Below, in pieces: positions 53,584 through 61,709 of a stretch of DNA of 64,000 nucleotides. The position numbers and the translations under genes were made by a program. The DNA lies in contig NZ_FNGO01000011.1 of the NCBI RefSeq assembly GCF_900103135.1, positions 19,049 through 83,048 on the forward strand, given 5' to 3'. Positions within the stretch are counted from its first letter, which is position 1. Each line of letters starts with the position of its first letter. This DNA comes from Halarsenatibacter silvermanii. GTDB lineage: Bacteria; Bacillota; Halanaerobiia; Halanaerobiales; Halarsenatibacteraceae. The notes beneath the pieces were generated by a model. That model saw nothing but the letters and a program-made list of their open reading frames with translations. It was not told the DNA's origin and did not search any database.

Positions 53584-54204
53584 CTATCTTATATTGCGAA
53601 AAAGCCCAATTACCTTGCCCAAAATAGATATATTTCGGTTTTTGATCGGACTATAGGCGGGATTTTCGGGCTGCAGCTTAATTGTGTTATCTTCTTGATA
53701 ATATCTTTTAACAGTTGTTTCATCTTCGAGTAAAGCTATCACGATGTCGCCATTTTTGGCGACATCCTGTTTTTTTGCAATGACATAATCACCGTCATTG
53801 ATACCTGCCTCGATCATGCTGTCCCCCTGAACCTGCAGCATAAATATATCGCTGTTACCCGGGCTGAAAAAATTAAGCGGAATAGGGAAGAAATCCTCGA
53901 TGTTTTCCTCCGACAGAATTGGAGTTCCAGCTTTCACTCTGCCTACGATAGGAACTTCAATTATTTCACTGCTTTCTTTATCCTCATTTAATTCACTTAA
54001 AACTTCGATAGCGCGCGGTTTTTCCGGATCTCTGCGGATATATCCTTTTTCTTCAAGAGTTTTTAGATGACTGTGAACAGAAGCAGGGGATTTTAATCCG
54101 ACAGCCCTGCCGATCTCACGTACAGAAGGAGGATACCCCTTGGCTGCTATTTCTTTTTTGATATAATTTAATATTGTTTTCTGCCTGTTACTTAAGTTTT
54201 CCAA
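53584..54204 (-). CDS. lexA: SOS repressor LexA
   Basis: LexA represses DNA damage genes and cleaves itself with RecA. The 206-residue protein has the winged helix-turn-helix (GYPPSVREIGRAVGLKSPASVHSHL), the Ala-Gly cleavage site in GRVKAGTP, catalytic Ser in GDSMIEAG and Lys in TTVKRYY. Start TTG 54204, about 10 bases after GGAGG. I see no GAACN4GTTC-type box just upstream; instead a perfect 13-bp inverted repeat lies about 80-110 bp before the start. Confidence 0.95.
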   Translation of the reverse strand: MENLSNRQKTILNYIKKEIAAKGYPPSVREIGRAVGLKSPASVHSHLKTLEEKGYIRRDPEKPRAIEVLSELNEDKESSEIIEVPIVGRVKAGTPILSEENIEDFFPIPLNFFSPGNSDIFMLQVQGDSMIEAGINDGDYVIAKKQDVAKNGDIVIALLEDETTVKRYYQEDNTIKLQPENPAYSPIKNRNISILGKVIGLFRNIR

Positions 54205-54283
54205 TTTGAATTATACCTCCTTAGTGGTATTTGAATTAACTCAGATAAGATCGGCTGAAAAAGAGAATGAATTTTTGAGATCT

Positions 54284-54313
54284 TTTTGCGTAAAATTTGT
54301 ATTTTACGCAAAA
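54284..54313. promoter_or_regulatory. Perfect 13-bp inverted repeat upstream of lexA
   Basis: TTTTGCGTAAAAT (54284-54296) and ATTTTACGCAAAA (54301-54313) with a 4-base TTGT spacer. It lies between the SleB-type hydrolase stop and the lexA start on the minus strand. No T-run follows on the minus strand, so it reads as an operator or RNA hairpin, not a clean terminator. Confidence 0.6.
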
Positions 54314-54354
54314 GTATTTTTTGAACTCTTATCTACCAATAAATCCGAAATTAA

Positions 54355-55143
54355 TTATTTGATCGCAAAAACATGGTTGCCTATCTCTGCTGTCTTTTCA
54401 AGTGTGCGAAACCAATCCAGATTATCGGCTGTTTTTGGATTGTAGAAATAACGGGCTCCCTGACTGGGATCATTACCTTCCAGGGCTTCAAAAACGGCCA
54501 GGTAAGCAAGAGTTTCAGGGTCCTGAAAGTACTGACCATCTGTAACAGCTGTAAACTGTTCTGATTGATATATAATGTCTGGTATACTATCGGGAAAGTT
54601 CGCAGCCTCCAATCTGTTTAATACTACTGCAGCAACAGCAATCTGACCAATGAATGGTTCACCTCTGGCTTCACCATGAACCAGCTGAGCCAGTTTATTT
54701 ATGTCGCTTTCATCGATGCTTTTGTCTCTCATTGTACTTCTGATTTCGCTTCTTCTATCATCGTCGTATATTAAATCCATGGGAGCTTCTTCAGATACTA
54801 TTTCTCTGTCATCTTCCCTGTCAACTCTGTAAATTTCTTCATCATCCCTATGCGGATCTTCAATATCTTCATCTTCTTTTTCATCACTGCCAAAAAAGTA
54901 TTGAGTGGCTGTTAAAATTAATACTGCCACTCCAACTCCCTTGAGAACGTCCTCGCCATCAAAATCGGAAGCGTGAACAGTGTTATTGTTATTCAAATCA
55001 GGTAACAAAAATATGCCGCTGGTGGAAATAATGAAAAAAACAATCAGGATAATTATAGTAATAATTTTTGTTTTGATTTTATAGTTATTGATCTTATAGT
55101 TATTTTTGTCAGACTGTCTTTCAATCAATGATTTATCATCCAT
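54355..55143 (-). CDS. Membrane-anchored SleB-type cell wall hydrolase
   Basis: About 262 residues. A single membrane segment near residues 24-45 (ITIIILIVFFIISTSGIFLL), an acidic linker, then a Hydrolase_2 (SleB) domain from about 150: LAQLVHGEARGEPFIGQIAVAAVVLNR with the catalytic Glu, and GARYFYNPKTAD. SleB enzymes are lytic transglycosylases of the wall. Start ATG 55143, 9 bases after GAGGG. Follows the SLH-coiled-coil gene in the same direction. Confidence 0.88.
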   Translation of the reverse strand: MDDKSLIERQSDKNNYKINNYKIKTKIITIIILIVFFIISTSGIFLLPDLNNNNTVHASDFDGEDVLKGVGVAVLILTATQYFFGSDEKEDEDIEDPHRDDEEIYRVDREDDREIVSEEAPMDLIYDDDRRSEIRSTMRDKSIDESDINKLAQLVHGEARGEPFIGQIAVAAVVLNRLEAANFPDSIPDIIYQSEQFTAVTDGQYFQDPETLAYLAVFEALEGNDPSQGARYFYNPKTADNLDWFRTLEKTAEIGNHVFAIK

Positions 55144-55158
55144 TGTGTTATCCCTCAA

Positions 55159-55911
55159 TCACTGTAAAATTGAAATCAAAGAAATTACGCCTACTGCACC
55201 TATGTAAAGCATATGATCGCTCTGTCCGCTTTCTATTTCTTCTATTCGTTCCTGTCTTTCTTCTTCTCTTTCTTCAAGGGCGGTAAGACGCTGTTCTAAG
55301 TTTTCTATTCTTTCTTCATACATCTCTATATCTTCCGGCTCCTCAGGAATGTCGACCGGGTCTTCAATATCTATTGTTTCTTCCAGCTCATGCACTCTAT
55401 CTTCCAGATTATCCAGTTCATCCTGTCTGGCCCTTAATTCTGCGATTTCATCTATAATTTCATCTACTTCATTCTGAAGAGCCGCAGTATCATCATGAAC
55501 TTCAGCTATATCTTCGCCCTGAATTAATGTTTCCTGTTCTAATTCTTCCATTCTCTCCTGAAATAAATCCATTTCATCTGCCAGATCAACCAGTTCATCC
55601 CTGAATTCGACTGAGAGCTCTCTGAGCAAATCTAAGTCATCTTCTTCCATCTCCAGATGACCTTCGTCCAGGTCTTCCAGCATTTGAGCTAAAACTTCTG
55701 CCAGTTCAAATCTTGAAACCCGATTTGTGCCTGCAAAAGTATCATCATCATAGAGACTCATATAACCTCTTTCTATCAATTTTTCCACGCTTTCGTAGGC
55801 CCAATGTTCTTCCGGCACATCTTCAATTTCTAAACCCATTACAGCAGGAGAAAAGCTGGTTACAGCTATAAGTGTTGTTACCAGAAATGTAATTAAAACT
55901 GCCCTTTTCAT
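55159..55911 (-). CDS. SLH-domain and coiled-coil protein with C-terminal hydrophobic anchor
   Basis: A 250-residue exported protein: signal peptide to about residue 26 (SFSPAVMG), one SLH domain (VPEEHWAYESVEKLIERGYM... NRVSRFELAEVLAQML), a coiled-coil of about 140 residues, and a final hydrophobic stretch (MLYIGAVGVISLISILQ). This is the plan of Omp-alpha of Thermotoga, where SLH binds peptidoglycan, the coil spans the periplasm and the end anchors in the outer membrane. Role as an envelope tether is inferred. Start ATG 55911, 8 bases after AGGAGG. Confidence 0.85.
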   Translation of the reverse strand: MKRAVLITFLVTTLIAVTSFSPAVMGLEIEDVPEEHWAYESVEKLIERGYMSLYDDDTFAGTNRVSRFELAEVLAQMLEDLDEGHLEMEEDDLDLLRELSVEFRDELVDLADEMDLFQERMEELEQETLIQGEDIAEVHDDTAALQNEVDEIIDEIAELRARQDELDNLEDRVHELEETIDIEDPVDIPEEPEDIEMYEERIENLEQRLTALEEREEERQERIEEIESGQSDHMLYIGAVGVISLISILQ

Positions 55912-55941
55912 TATCATTGCCTCCTGTTTCATTTTAGTAAT

Positions 55942-57939
55942 TTATCTTAATTCTATTCTTTCATCGCCATCAGTAATTAATTTTATATTCAACAATTCAA
56001 ATTTCTGCTTGATTTCCTCCAGTTCGAGGTGATCTTCTAAAATTCTGAAACGCATAGTAGCCAGTCCGCCCTCCTCGACGTTGTCAGGCAGTTCCTCCTG
56101 AAACCCAAAAATGTTTTCAGAATATTGCTCGGGTCCTCTCCAGCTCATCATCCTGTTATCTCTGACAAAAAATGTTCCCCGGCTTGCATGCATAAATTCC
56201 AGATTTTCATCATCAAATTCCAGTTCAAATTCTATCTCATTTATGTCCTCTCCGAGATTGACCCCTCTGATATCGACTGTTATTATACCTCTATCAATTC
56301 TTGAGGTTTTGAAATCAAAGTAAACTTCAGCTTCTGTGGAAGGAATATAAATTTCTTCCTGGATTGAATCAGATAAACCAGCTTCTCCTTCTAAATTTAA
56401 AGCGACGGGAAAATAGCCTTCTATATCATGGGGTCTAACCTTCCATCTTAGCTCAAGATCTTCCCCGGGTTTAACAGAGCTGCTTTTCCGCCGACTTCTT
56501 TCCCTGTCGGTGAAATCTATTCCGGGAGGAAGAACCAATTCTCCGGAAAAGTTATTTATGGCACTGTCACCTGTATTTCTTACCACCGCTTTGATAGTAT
56601 ATGGCATGGGAGTTAATCTGCCGTCTTCCACTCTGAATTCTTCCGGGGCAAAAAATTCAGCTTCCATTGTGGGTGTCAATAATTCAATCTCCCTTTCCAG
56701 AAGATTGGAATCTGTATTGTCAGCTTCAGCTACGACTTCAAAACTGCTGCTCCTGGGTAATTGATCAGCAGCAGGAGATGCATAAAAATTCACCTGTGCC
56801 ACATCCTGTGCCTCGAGATTGCCTATTTCCCTCTCAGCTTCCTCAACCTGCAAATAATCAGGCAGATTGAGAGAAATGCTGACATTCTCTGCGGTAATTT
56901 CGGTGGTATTTTCAACATATGCTACTATAGGCAGTTCTGGTGTGTCTGTAGTAAAGGCGAATTCTCGGGGAGAGCTGATTCCCAGCGAGAGCATTCCTGG
57001 AACTTTAGTGATACCTCCCAGCCCATAAGTTGTCGAATAGCTTACTGTCTCACCGGGTTCAATAGTTTCAGGCTCCCAGTACAGGGCAATAGCGCTATCT
57101 CTTTCATACTCACCTTCTCTTAAAAATTCCCTGCCCGGTTCAAAATTAAAATCCCAGGCACCATCAGCAAGACTTCCCCAGTTTGACATATAGACATCAT
57201 CCGGCGGGGTTACTTCTTCGCCGATAAAAGAGCCCTGAGAAGTGATCTGGGGATCAGTCAGAGAATCAAAGGACTGATAAAAGTTGGGCAAATCCTCGCT
57301 CGTCAAATTAGTATCTGTTTCGATTGCTTCTTCCTGAACTCTAAATGGTGATCCATCGACTTCTCCCAGCATAGTATCGAGCATAATTCTCAGACCGGTT
57401 TCATGAGGTTCATCGTCGGTGTTGGTGATTTCATATTCGATTAAAGCTGTATCTTGCAGGCCAGTTGTCGTACTCTTTACAATTTCCAGATACTGAGTGA
57501 CCATCAAATCCTCTATTTGATATTCAGTGATTATTTTATCATCCTCCACCTCAGGAGGTCTGATTTTTTCGCCAAAATTAGTGTTTTGACCGGCTCTCCT
57601 CTCAGTTTCTCCGCCAAAGCTGTAGTTTACACCGTCGATTCTTACAGTGGTAAATGAAGTCCAGGGAATTGGTCTTCCATAAATCAGAGGCATGTTTTCA
57701 TCATCATCTCTGCCGGGATCTCCGCCTGTGGTTTCTACTGCAAATCTTCCCCGGGCATTTTCCTCGGTGTTGATAACCACGGAAATAAAATCGTTATAAA
57801 TTCTCAGATTGCCATGCTCATCGATTCTTTCGTTTATATCTGACTCCGCCTGCATCGGGACCGGGGCGGCAGAGAGACAGATAATACTGATTACCGCAGC
57901 TAAAAAAACTGTATTCAGCAGATTATTTTTGTCAATCAT
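55942..57939 (-). CDS. Large secreted or surface protein of unknown function in the TonB cluster
   Basis: A 665-residue protein with a signal peptide (cleavage near VPMQAES), an N-terminal beta-rich domain of about 280 residues with many Asp and Glu, repeated Ig-like/CARDB-like segments (VENTTEITAENVSISLNLP; VRNTGDSAINNFSGELVLPPG), and a last domain resembling a cohesin fold (GVNLGEDINEIEFELEFDDE ... HASRGTFF). I do not recognise a family. GAGGTGG lies about 9 bases before the ATG. It is 40 bp after tonB in the same direction, so it may be a partner of the TonB system. Confidence 0.8.
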   Translation of the reverse strand: MIDKNNLLNTVFLAAVISIICLSAAPVPMQAESDINERIDEHGNLRIYNDFISVVINTEENARGRFAVETTGGDPGRDDDENMPLIYGRPIPWTSFTTVRIDGVNYSFGGETERRAGQNTNFGEKIRPPEVEDDKIITEYQIEDLMVTQYLEIVKSTTTGLQDTALIEYEITNTDDEPHETGLRIMLDTMLGEVDGSPFRVQEEAIETDTNLTSEDLPNFYQSFDSLTDPQITSQGSFIGEEVTPPDDVYMSNWGSLADGAWDFNFEPGREFLREGEYERDSAIALYWEPETIEPGETVSYSTTYGLGGITKVPGMLSLGISSPREFAFTTDTPELPIVAYVENTTEITAENVSISLNLPDYLQVEEAEREIGNLEAQDVAQVNFYASPAADQLPRSSSFEVVAEADNTDSNLLEREIELLTPTMEAEFFAPEEFRVEDGRLTPMPYTIKAVVRNTGDSAINNFSGELVLPPGIDFTDRERSRRKSSSVKPGEDLELRWKVRPHDIEGYFPVALNLEGEAGLSDSIQEEIYIPSTEAEVYFDFKTSRIDRGIITVDIRGVNLGEDINEIEFELEFDDENLEFMHASRGTFFVRDNRMMSWRGPEQYSENIFGFQEELPDNVEEGGLATMRFRILEDHLELEEIKQKFELLNIKLITDGDERIELR

Positions 57940-57979
57940 TTGCTGACCACCTCTGAAATTGTATTGCTAAAATAGTTCA

Positions 57980-59083
57980 TTATTCAAATTGAATTTCAAC
58001 TAATTCATAATTAATATCTGGATTTCCATATTCGTCCAGAGAGAAATCAATTAAAATATCCATGGTATAAGCGCTGGCATATGATTTAAAATTCCATCCA
58101 TGTTCTATTGTGTTCAAAGCATTCCTGTCCATAGCCTCAATGCCTGAAGATTCATAGACGGATATTTCTTCAATATCTCCAGCCTGATTAATTTCAGCCG
58201 ATATTACTACCTCTCCAGTCTCGCCTGGACCAACCGAGTATTTTGGATAAACAGGGAGTTGAGAATCCAATACCAGTTCGCCAGCAGCAGGAGGCACTTC
58301 TTCTTCGACTTCCTCTTCTGATAGATCTGATTCTTCCTCAATAGATGTTTCTGTTTCCTGCTCTGATTCTTGATCAGCTGTAGATATCTCTTCTGTAATT
58401 TCTTCTTCCTGTTCGGGTTCTTCCCGGGCGGCTTCAGCAGATTCTTCATCATCTATTTCTTCAGCTGTCTCGATCTGCTCTTCAATTTCTCTTTCAGATT
58501 CTTCAGCAGTTAAAACTTCTTCATCGACTTCGCCGACTTCTTCAGCTTCGGTCTCTTCCTCAAAAGCCTGCTCATCCGCCTCTGCTTCTGTCGGACTTTC
58601 TTCGACTTCTTCTATCTCAGAATCTGTCTCAGTTTCTTCATGCTCAGCTATTGCTTCTGTATCTTCTGCCTCAGCTTCCATAACATCTTCACTTATCTCC
58701 TCGTCAGCAGTCTCAACATCAGAAACTTCTTCGCTTTCATCTGGCTCGATTTCCTGAGTTTCTTCAGCCTCTTCAACCTCCGACTCTTCTTCGGTCTCTG
58801 AGTCTTCTTCAGAGACATCCTCTTCGGTTTCTTCTTGATCTTCTGATTGTTGTTCCTCTACATGTTCTTCAGCATACAACCTTTCTTCTTCGACAGGTCT
58901 ATCCTCAGGTAAATTTTCAAAATCAACAAACTGTATAAATTCAAAATCAACCCTGTCTACTCCGTCCGGGTTTAAACCTGAAGCCAATCCTCCCCAGGGC
59001 AGAAAGTAAAACAAGGAAAAGTGTATGATTAGCGATATAATCAAAAACACGTATAAATTATCGAAAGGAAACTTTTTATTCAT
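57980..59083 (-). CDS. tonB: TonB-family energy transducer with Glu-rich linker
   Basis: A 367-residue protein: one N-terminal membrane helix (VFLIISLIIHFSLFYFL, with the His expected in TonB), a spacer of about 200 residues made almost wholly of Glu, Asp, Ser, Thr and Ala, and a C-terminal TonB domain (PVYPKYS, GEVVISAEINQAGDIEEISVYESSG, DRNALNTI). Usual TonB spacers are Pro/Lys/Glu rich; this one nearly lacks Pro and Lys, as fits a high-salt protein. Follows exbD with 15 bp between. Confidence 0.9.
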   Translation of the reverse strand: MNKKFPFDNLYVFLIISLIIHFSLFYFLPWGGLASGLNPDGVDRVDFEFIQFVDFENLPEDRPVEEERLYAEEHVEEQQSEDQEETEEDVSEEDSETEEESEVEEAEETQEIEPDESEEVSDVETADEEISEDVMEAEAEDTEAIAEHEETETDSEIEEVEESPTEAEADEQAFEEETEAEEVGEVDEEVLTAEESEREIEEQIETAEEIDDEESAEAAREEPEQEEEITEEISTADQESEQETETSIEEESDLSEEEVEEEVPPAAGELVLDSQLPVYPKYSVGPGETGEVVISAEINQAGDIEEISVYESSGIEAMDRNALNTIEHGWNFKSYASAYTMDILIDFSLDEYGNPDINYELVEIQFE

Positions 59084-59098
59084 AATAATCTCTCCAGA

Positions 59099-59521
59099 TT
59101 ATATTTCTCTTTCAGCAGCAAGAGCCAGGTTATATATGCCTTCCTGTCTCAATCCATCCATAACATGTATAAGATATTGATAACTTACATTTTCATCAGC
59201 ATTTATAACAACGACTAAATCTTCTTTTATCTCTCCATCTTCCAGGGCTGTATTTCTTACTTCAGCTCTTATTTCATCCAGGGACATGATATCTCCTTCC
59301 AGAGAATACTGTCCCTGTTCGTCGATATTTACAACTATATTTTCCTGAGGCTGTTCAACGACGGTTTCCGCGCTCGGAAGCTGTAAATCCAGCCCTTCAG
59401 GTGATGCCCTGAAAGTGGTAAAGAGCATGAAAAAGACCAGCAGAAAAAAGATCACATCGATCAGAGGAAGTATATTTATAGAGCTTTTGTTGTCATGAGA
59501 TGTTTTTAACATTTTCTTCAT
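59099..59521 (-). CDS. exbD: Biopolymer transport protein ExbD
   Basis: About 140 residues, with one membrane helix carrying the conserved proton-path Asp (LPLIDVIFFLLVFFMLF) and a periplasmic domain. Start ATG 59521 with GAGGTG 6 bases upstream; it lies inside the end of exbB (29-bp overlap). Forms the proton-driven motor with ExbB that drives TonB. Confidence 0.92.
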   Translation of the reverse strand: MKKMLKTSHDNKSSINILPLIDVIFFLLVFFMLFTTFRASPEGLDLQLPSAETVVEQPQENIVVNIDEQGQYSLEGDIMSLDEIRAEVRNTALEDGEIKEDLVVVINADENVSYQYLIHVMDGLRQEGIYNLALAAEREI

Positions 59522-60149
59522 ACTTTTCACCTCTGTCGTTGCCATCAACTACATCCATTATCTCGACAATACTCTGATTGAGCTGATGAGCTCTTCTATC
59601 GACTATTTTAGAAAAATAAGAATAAAAAATAGCTGTAGGTATAGCAATTATTAACCCTATGGCCGTACTGATTAAAGCTGATGCTATTCCAGCGCTGATC
59701 TGAGTGGGATCGCCTATTCCGGCAGCACCTCCCAGAATATTAAAGCTGCTTATAATTCCCAGCACAGTTCCCAGAAGACCAAGCAGTGGGGCTATCATAG
59801 CTATTACATCGAGTATGGTCAGATGTTTTTCCATTTTTCTTATCTCATTTTGACCTGTTACCTGTAAAGCTTCTCTTATTCTCTCAGAATCTTCATCAAG
59901 GTTCGATAAAGCTGTCGATAAAAGTTTAACATTTGGCCCCTTTTTACCTTTCAACTGGTTATAAGCTGACATCGTATCTCCTTCATCGATCATCATTTCT
60001 ACTTTTCTGATTAAATTTTTGTTGTCCTGTTTATTTTTGGCGAAAAAAATTGTTTTTTCTATAATAACTGCCAGGCTAAAAATAGATGCGATCATCAGAG
60101 GTATAGCTGTTGGGCCTCCCAGTGATAATACATTCCAAATTTCCTGCAA
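59493..60149 (-). CDS. exbB: MotA/TolQ/ExbB proton channel protein
   Basis: A 218-residue protein with three membrane segments: an N-terminal helix (IPLMIASIFSLAVIIEKTIFF), and two later ones (IAMIAPLLGLLGTVLGIISSFN and ISTAIGLIIAIPTAIFYSYF) that match the ExbB/TolQ core. Start TTG 60149 after AAGGAGTG. First gene of exbB-exbD-tonB; the Exb rather than Tol reading rests on the tonB neighbour, since tolB and pal are not here. Confidence 0.91.
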   Translation of the reverse strand: MQEIWNVLSLGGPTAIPLMIASIFSLAVIIEKTIFFAKNKQDNKNLIRKVEMMIDEGDTMSAYNQLKGKKGPNVKLLSTALSNLDEDSERIREALQVTGQNEIRKMEKHLTILDVIAMIAPLLGLLGTVLGIISSFNILGGAAGIGDPTQISAGIASALISTAIGLIIAIPTAIFYSYFSKIVDRRAHQLNQSIVEIMDVVDGNDRGEKYEENVKNIS

Positions 60150-60365
60150 GTTTGATCACTCCTTTTCCCAAAATGAATTATCGATTTTATCTGTCGAACT
60201 TTCAGAGCTGGTTCAAAACATTCTCAATGAGTGTCCTGCCAAAAAGATTGCGATCATCAGTCTATTTACACATTAATTAAACTTCTACAAAAAGGCTTCA
60301 ATTCCTCTTTTTTTAGTCATACAAAAGTTCTATATATAGAAAGATATATAATAACAAGATTTTAA

Positions 60366-60392
60366 CAAAAAATTTGGCAGCGCAGGGCTGCC
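60366..60392 (-). terminator. Intrinsic terminator downstream of the RnfA-like gene
   Basis: GGCAGC (60376-60381) and GCTGCC (60387-60392) with a 5-base loop; read on the minus strand it is followed by AAATTTTTTG. Confidence 0.65.
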
Positions 60393-60451
60393 TAAGTTTA
60401 AAAGTATTTAAATGAATTATGAAGAATTTTGAGTCAATATTTATATATTGG

Positions 60452-60540
60452 AACTGTAAGATACAAAGCTGCGTTCATGAAATGTTATATCTTCCAGCCA
60501 TTATTATCATGATAGTGATCTTATAAGATATCTATCAACC
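60452..60540 (-). repeat. Remnant of the MITE-like element
   Basis: On the minus strand it matches the left interior of the 324-bp copy at 28632 (GTTGATAGATATC, TATAAGATCACTATCATG, CTGGAAGATATAA) and then jumps to the matching right interior (GAACGCAGCTTTGTATCTTACAGT), so it is an internal-deletion form different from the 95-bp copy. Outer tips are missing. Confidence 0.75.
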
Positions 60541-60546
60541 GAGTTT

Positions 60547-61101
60547 TCAGTACAGGAATGCAAAACCCTTGATAATCATCCCTAAAACGCCCAGGCTTAT
60601 CAAAAGAGTGGGTACATATTTATATATTTCATCGGCTTCAGAAATTCTCACCTGTTCTTTGATAGTGCCTATGAGTATAAAACCAAAGTAAAAACCTATT
60701 GAATTTGCCAGAGCTGTTATCAACATAACATCCACACTCAGGCCTCTGTCAACCAGAATATATTGAAGACCAACCAGCGGGGCCAGCATCAGGAAAAATC
60801 TGGGGACTCCTAAAAACTCACCCTGAAATTCCCCTGTCTTCTGCAATACGAAGACGGCTCCCAGGGCAGTCAGCAGAAAGATCCAGCCGTGAGCAAACTC
60901 CAATTCCAGAGGTAGTGAAGCAGCAATAATAGTTCCTACAATAGCGGCAAAAAACAAACCCAGTGAAAATTTTACGCCTTTAATTAATGAACGCCTCACT
61001 CCTGCTGTTTCAACCAGGGATATCAGTACTCCTAAAAAATAAGCAAATATTATATTTTGAGGTATTATATTTTCCAGAAAAATTCCAAACAGTTCACTCA
61101 C
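60547..61101 (-). CDS. RnfA/NqrE-like membrane protein lacking the cluster cysteines
   Basis: About 184 residues and six membrane helices. It follows RnfA closely: FLENIIPQNIIFAYFLGV for VLVNNFVLVKFLGLC, a middle FLLTALGAVFVLQ, LMLAPLVGLQYILV for LPLITTNCAVLGV, then IGFYFGFILIGTIKEQ and a final LGMIIKGF. In RnfA/NqrE one Cys in each half binds a 2Fe-2S cluster within the membrane; here both positions, and the whole protein, lack Cys. Start GTG 61101, 8 bases after AGGAGGG; overlaps the RnfE-like gene by 8 bp. Role in electron transfer is inferred. Confidence 0.75.
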   Translation of the reverse strand: MSELFGIFLENIIPQNIIFAYFLGVLISLVETAGVRRSLIKGVKFSLGLFFAAIVGTIIAASLPLELEFAHGWIFLLTALGAVFVLQKTGEFQGEFLGVPRFFLMLAPLVGLQYILVDRGLSVDVMLITALANSIGFYFGFILIGTIKEQVRISEADEIYKYVPTLLISLGVLGMIIKGFAFLY

Positions 61102-61687
61102 TTTGAGCTCCCTCCTCGAGTTCAAATATCGTATCGCTAATTATATTTACAGAGAGAAGTTTTCTTACTATCAACCATAATGTCCCCAGAATAATAAATG
61201 CTCCAGGTGTTCCTTCAAAAGAACCCAGAGGCGCAAATCCCACTTCGAAAAATGACCTGCCCAGCACCGATCCAAAACCCAGCAATTCTCTAAAGAAGCT
61301 TACCAGAACAATGGATATGAAAAAGATATTGAGCCTCTTCCAGAGCCCTCCCATACTTACTTCTGTTTTGCAGCCATAATAAGTTAAGGGGGTCACACCT
61401 ATCAACAGGATATACATGCCGCTGTACTGATAAATTTCCGGATACATTACAGCTGAAATCAAATAGGCTGAATATGACAGGGATATTCCCAGTGCCAGAA
61501 ACAGAACCCAGTGAGCGCCAGCCAGTTTGTCTCTATTTAACAAACTGGAAAAGCCTCTTAAAATCAAAGATATTATTATTAGGGAAGCAGCTAAATATAC
61601 CGCAGTCTGCAGATTTCTGCTTCCGCCTAAAAGAATTAAGATACCCAGAATTAAAACCTGTTCAAACATATTATTAAATCTATCCAT
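61094..61687 (-). CDS. RnfE/NqrD-like membrane protein lacking the cluster cysteines
   Basis: A 197-residue protein with about six membrane helices. Against RnfE it aligns as [21 protein letters not shown] for [35 protein letters not shown] for GSLREIIGNGTLF, and TPGAFIILG for PPGAFIGLG. The Cys of LLGLCP and of VTNC are both absent; the only Cys (YYGCK) is three residues beyond the latter. GAGGGTGAT lies 8 bases before the ATG. It sits between the FMN-binding gene and the RnfA-like gene. Confidence 0.75.
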   Translation of the reverse strand: [197 protein letters not shown]

Positions 61688-61709
61688 AAAGTTATATCAC
61701 CCTCTCTCT

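Larger units (their letters stand above)
60150..60546. other. 397-bp intergenic region between exbB and the RnfA-like gene
   Basis: No gene seen. It holds a hairpin terminator for the RnfA-like operon, a perfect 14-bp palindrome TTCTATATATAGAA at 60328-60341 that may be an operator for the exb genes, and a remnant of the MITE-like family. A weak promoter-like pair on the minus strand (TTGTAG, 16 bases, TAAATA) lies near 60290-60265. Confidence 0.5.

Noticed and set aside
60508..60530. Fur-box-like ATTATTATCATGATAGTGAT near the exb-ton genes
   Set aside because: The same bases occur inside the MITE-like element at 28670-28695, so the match is part of the repeat rather than a specific operator.
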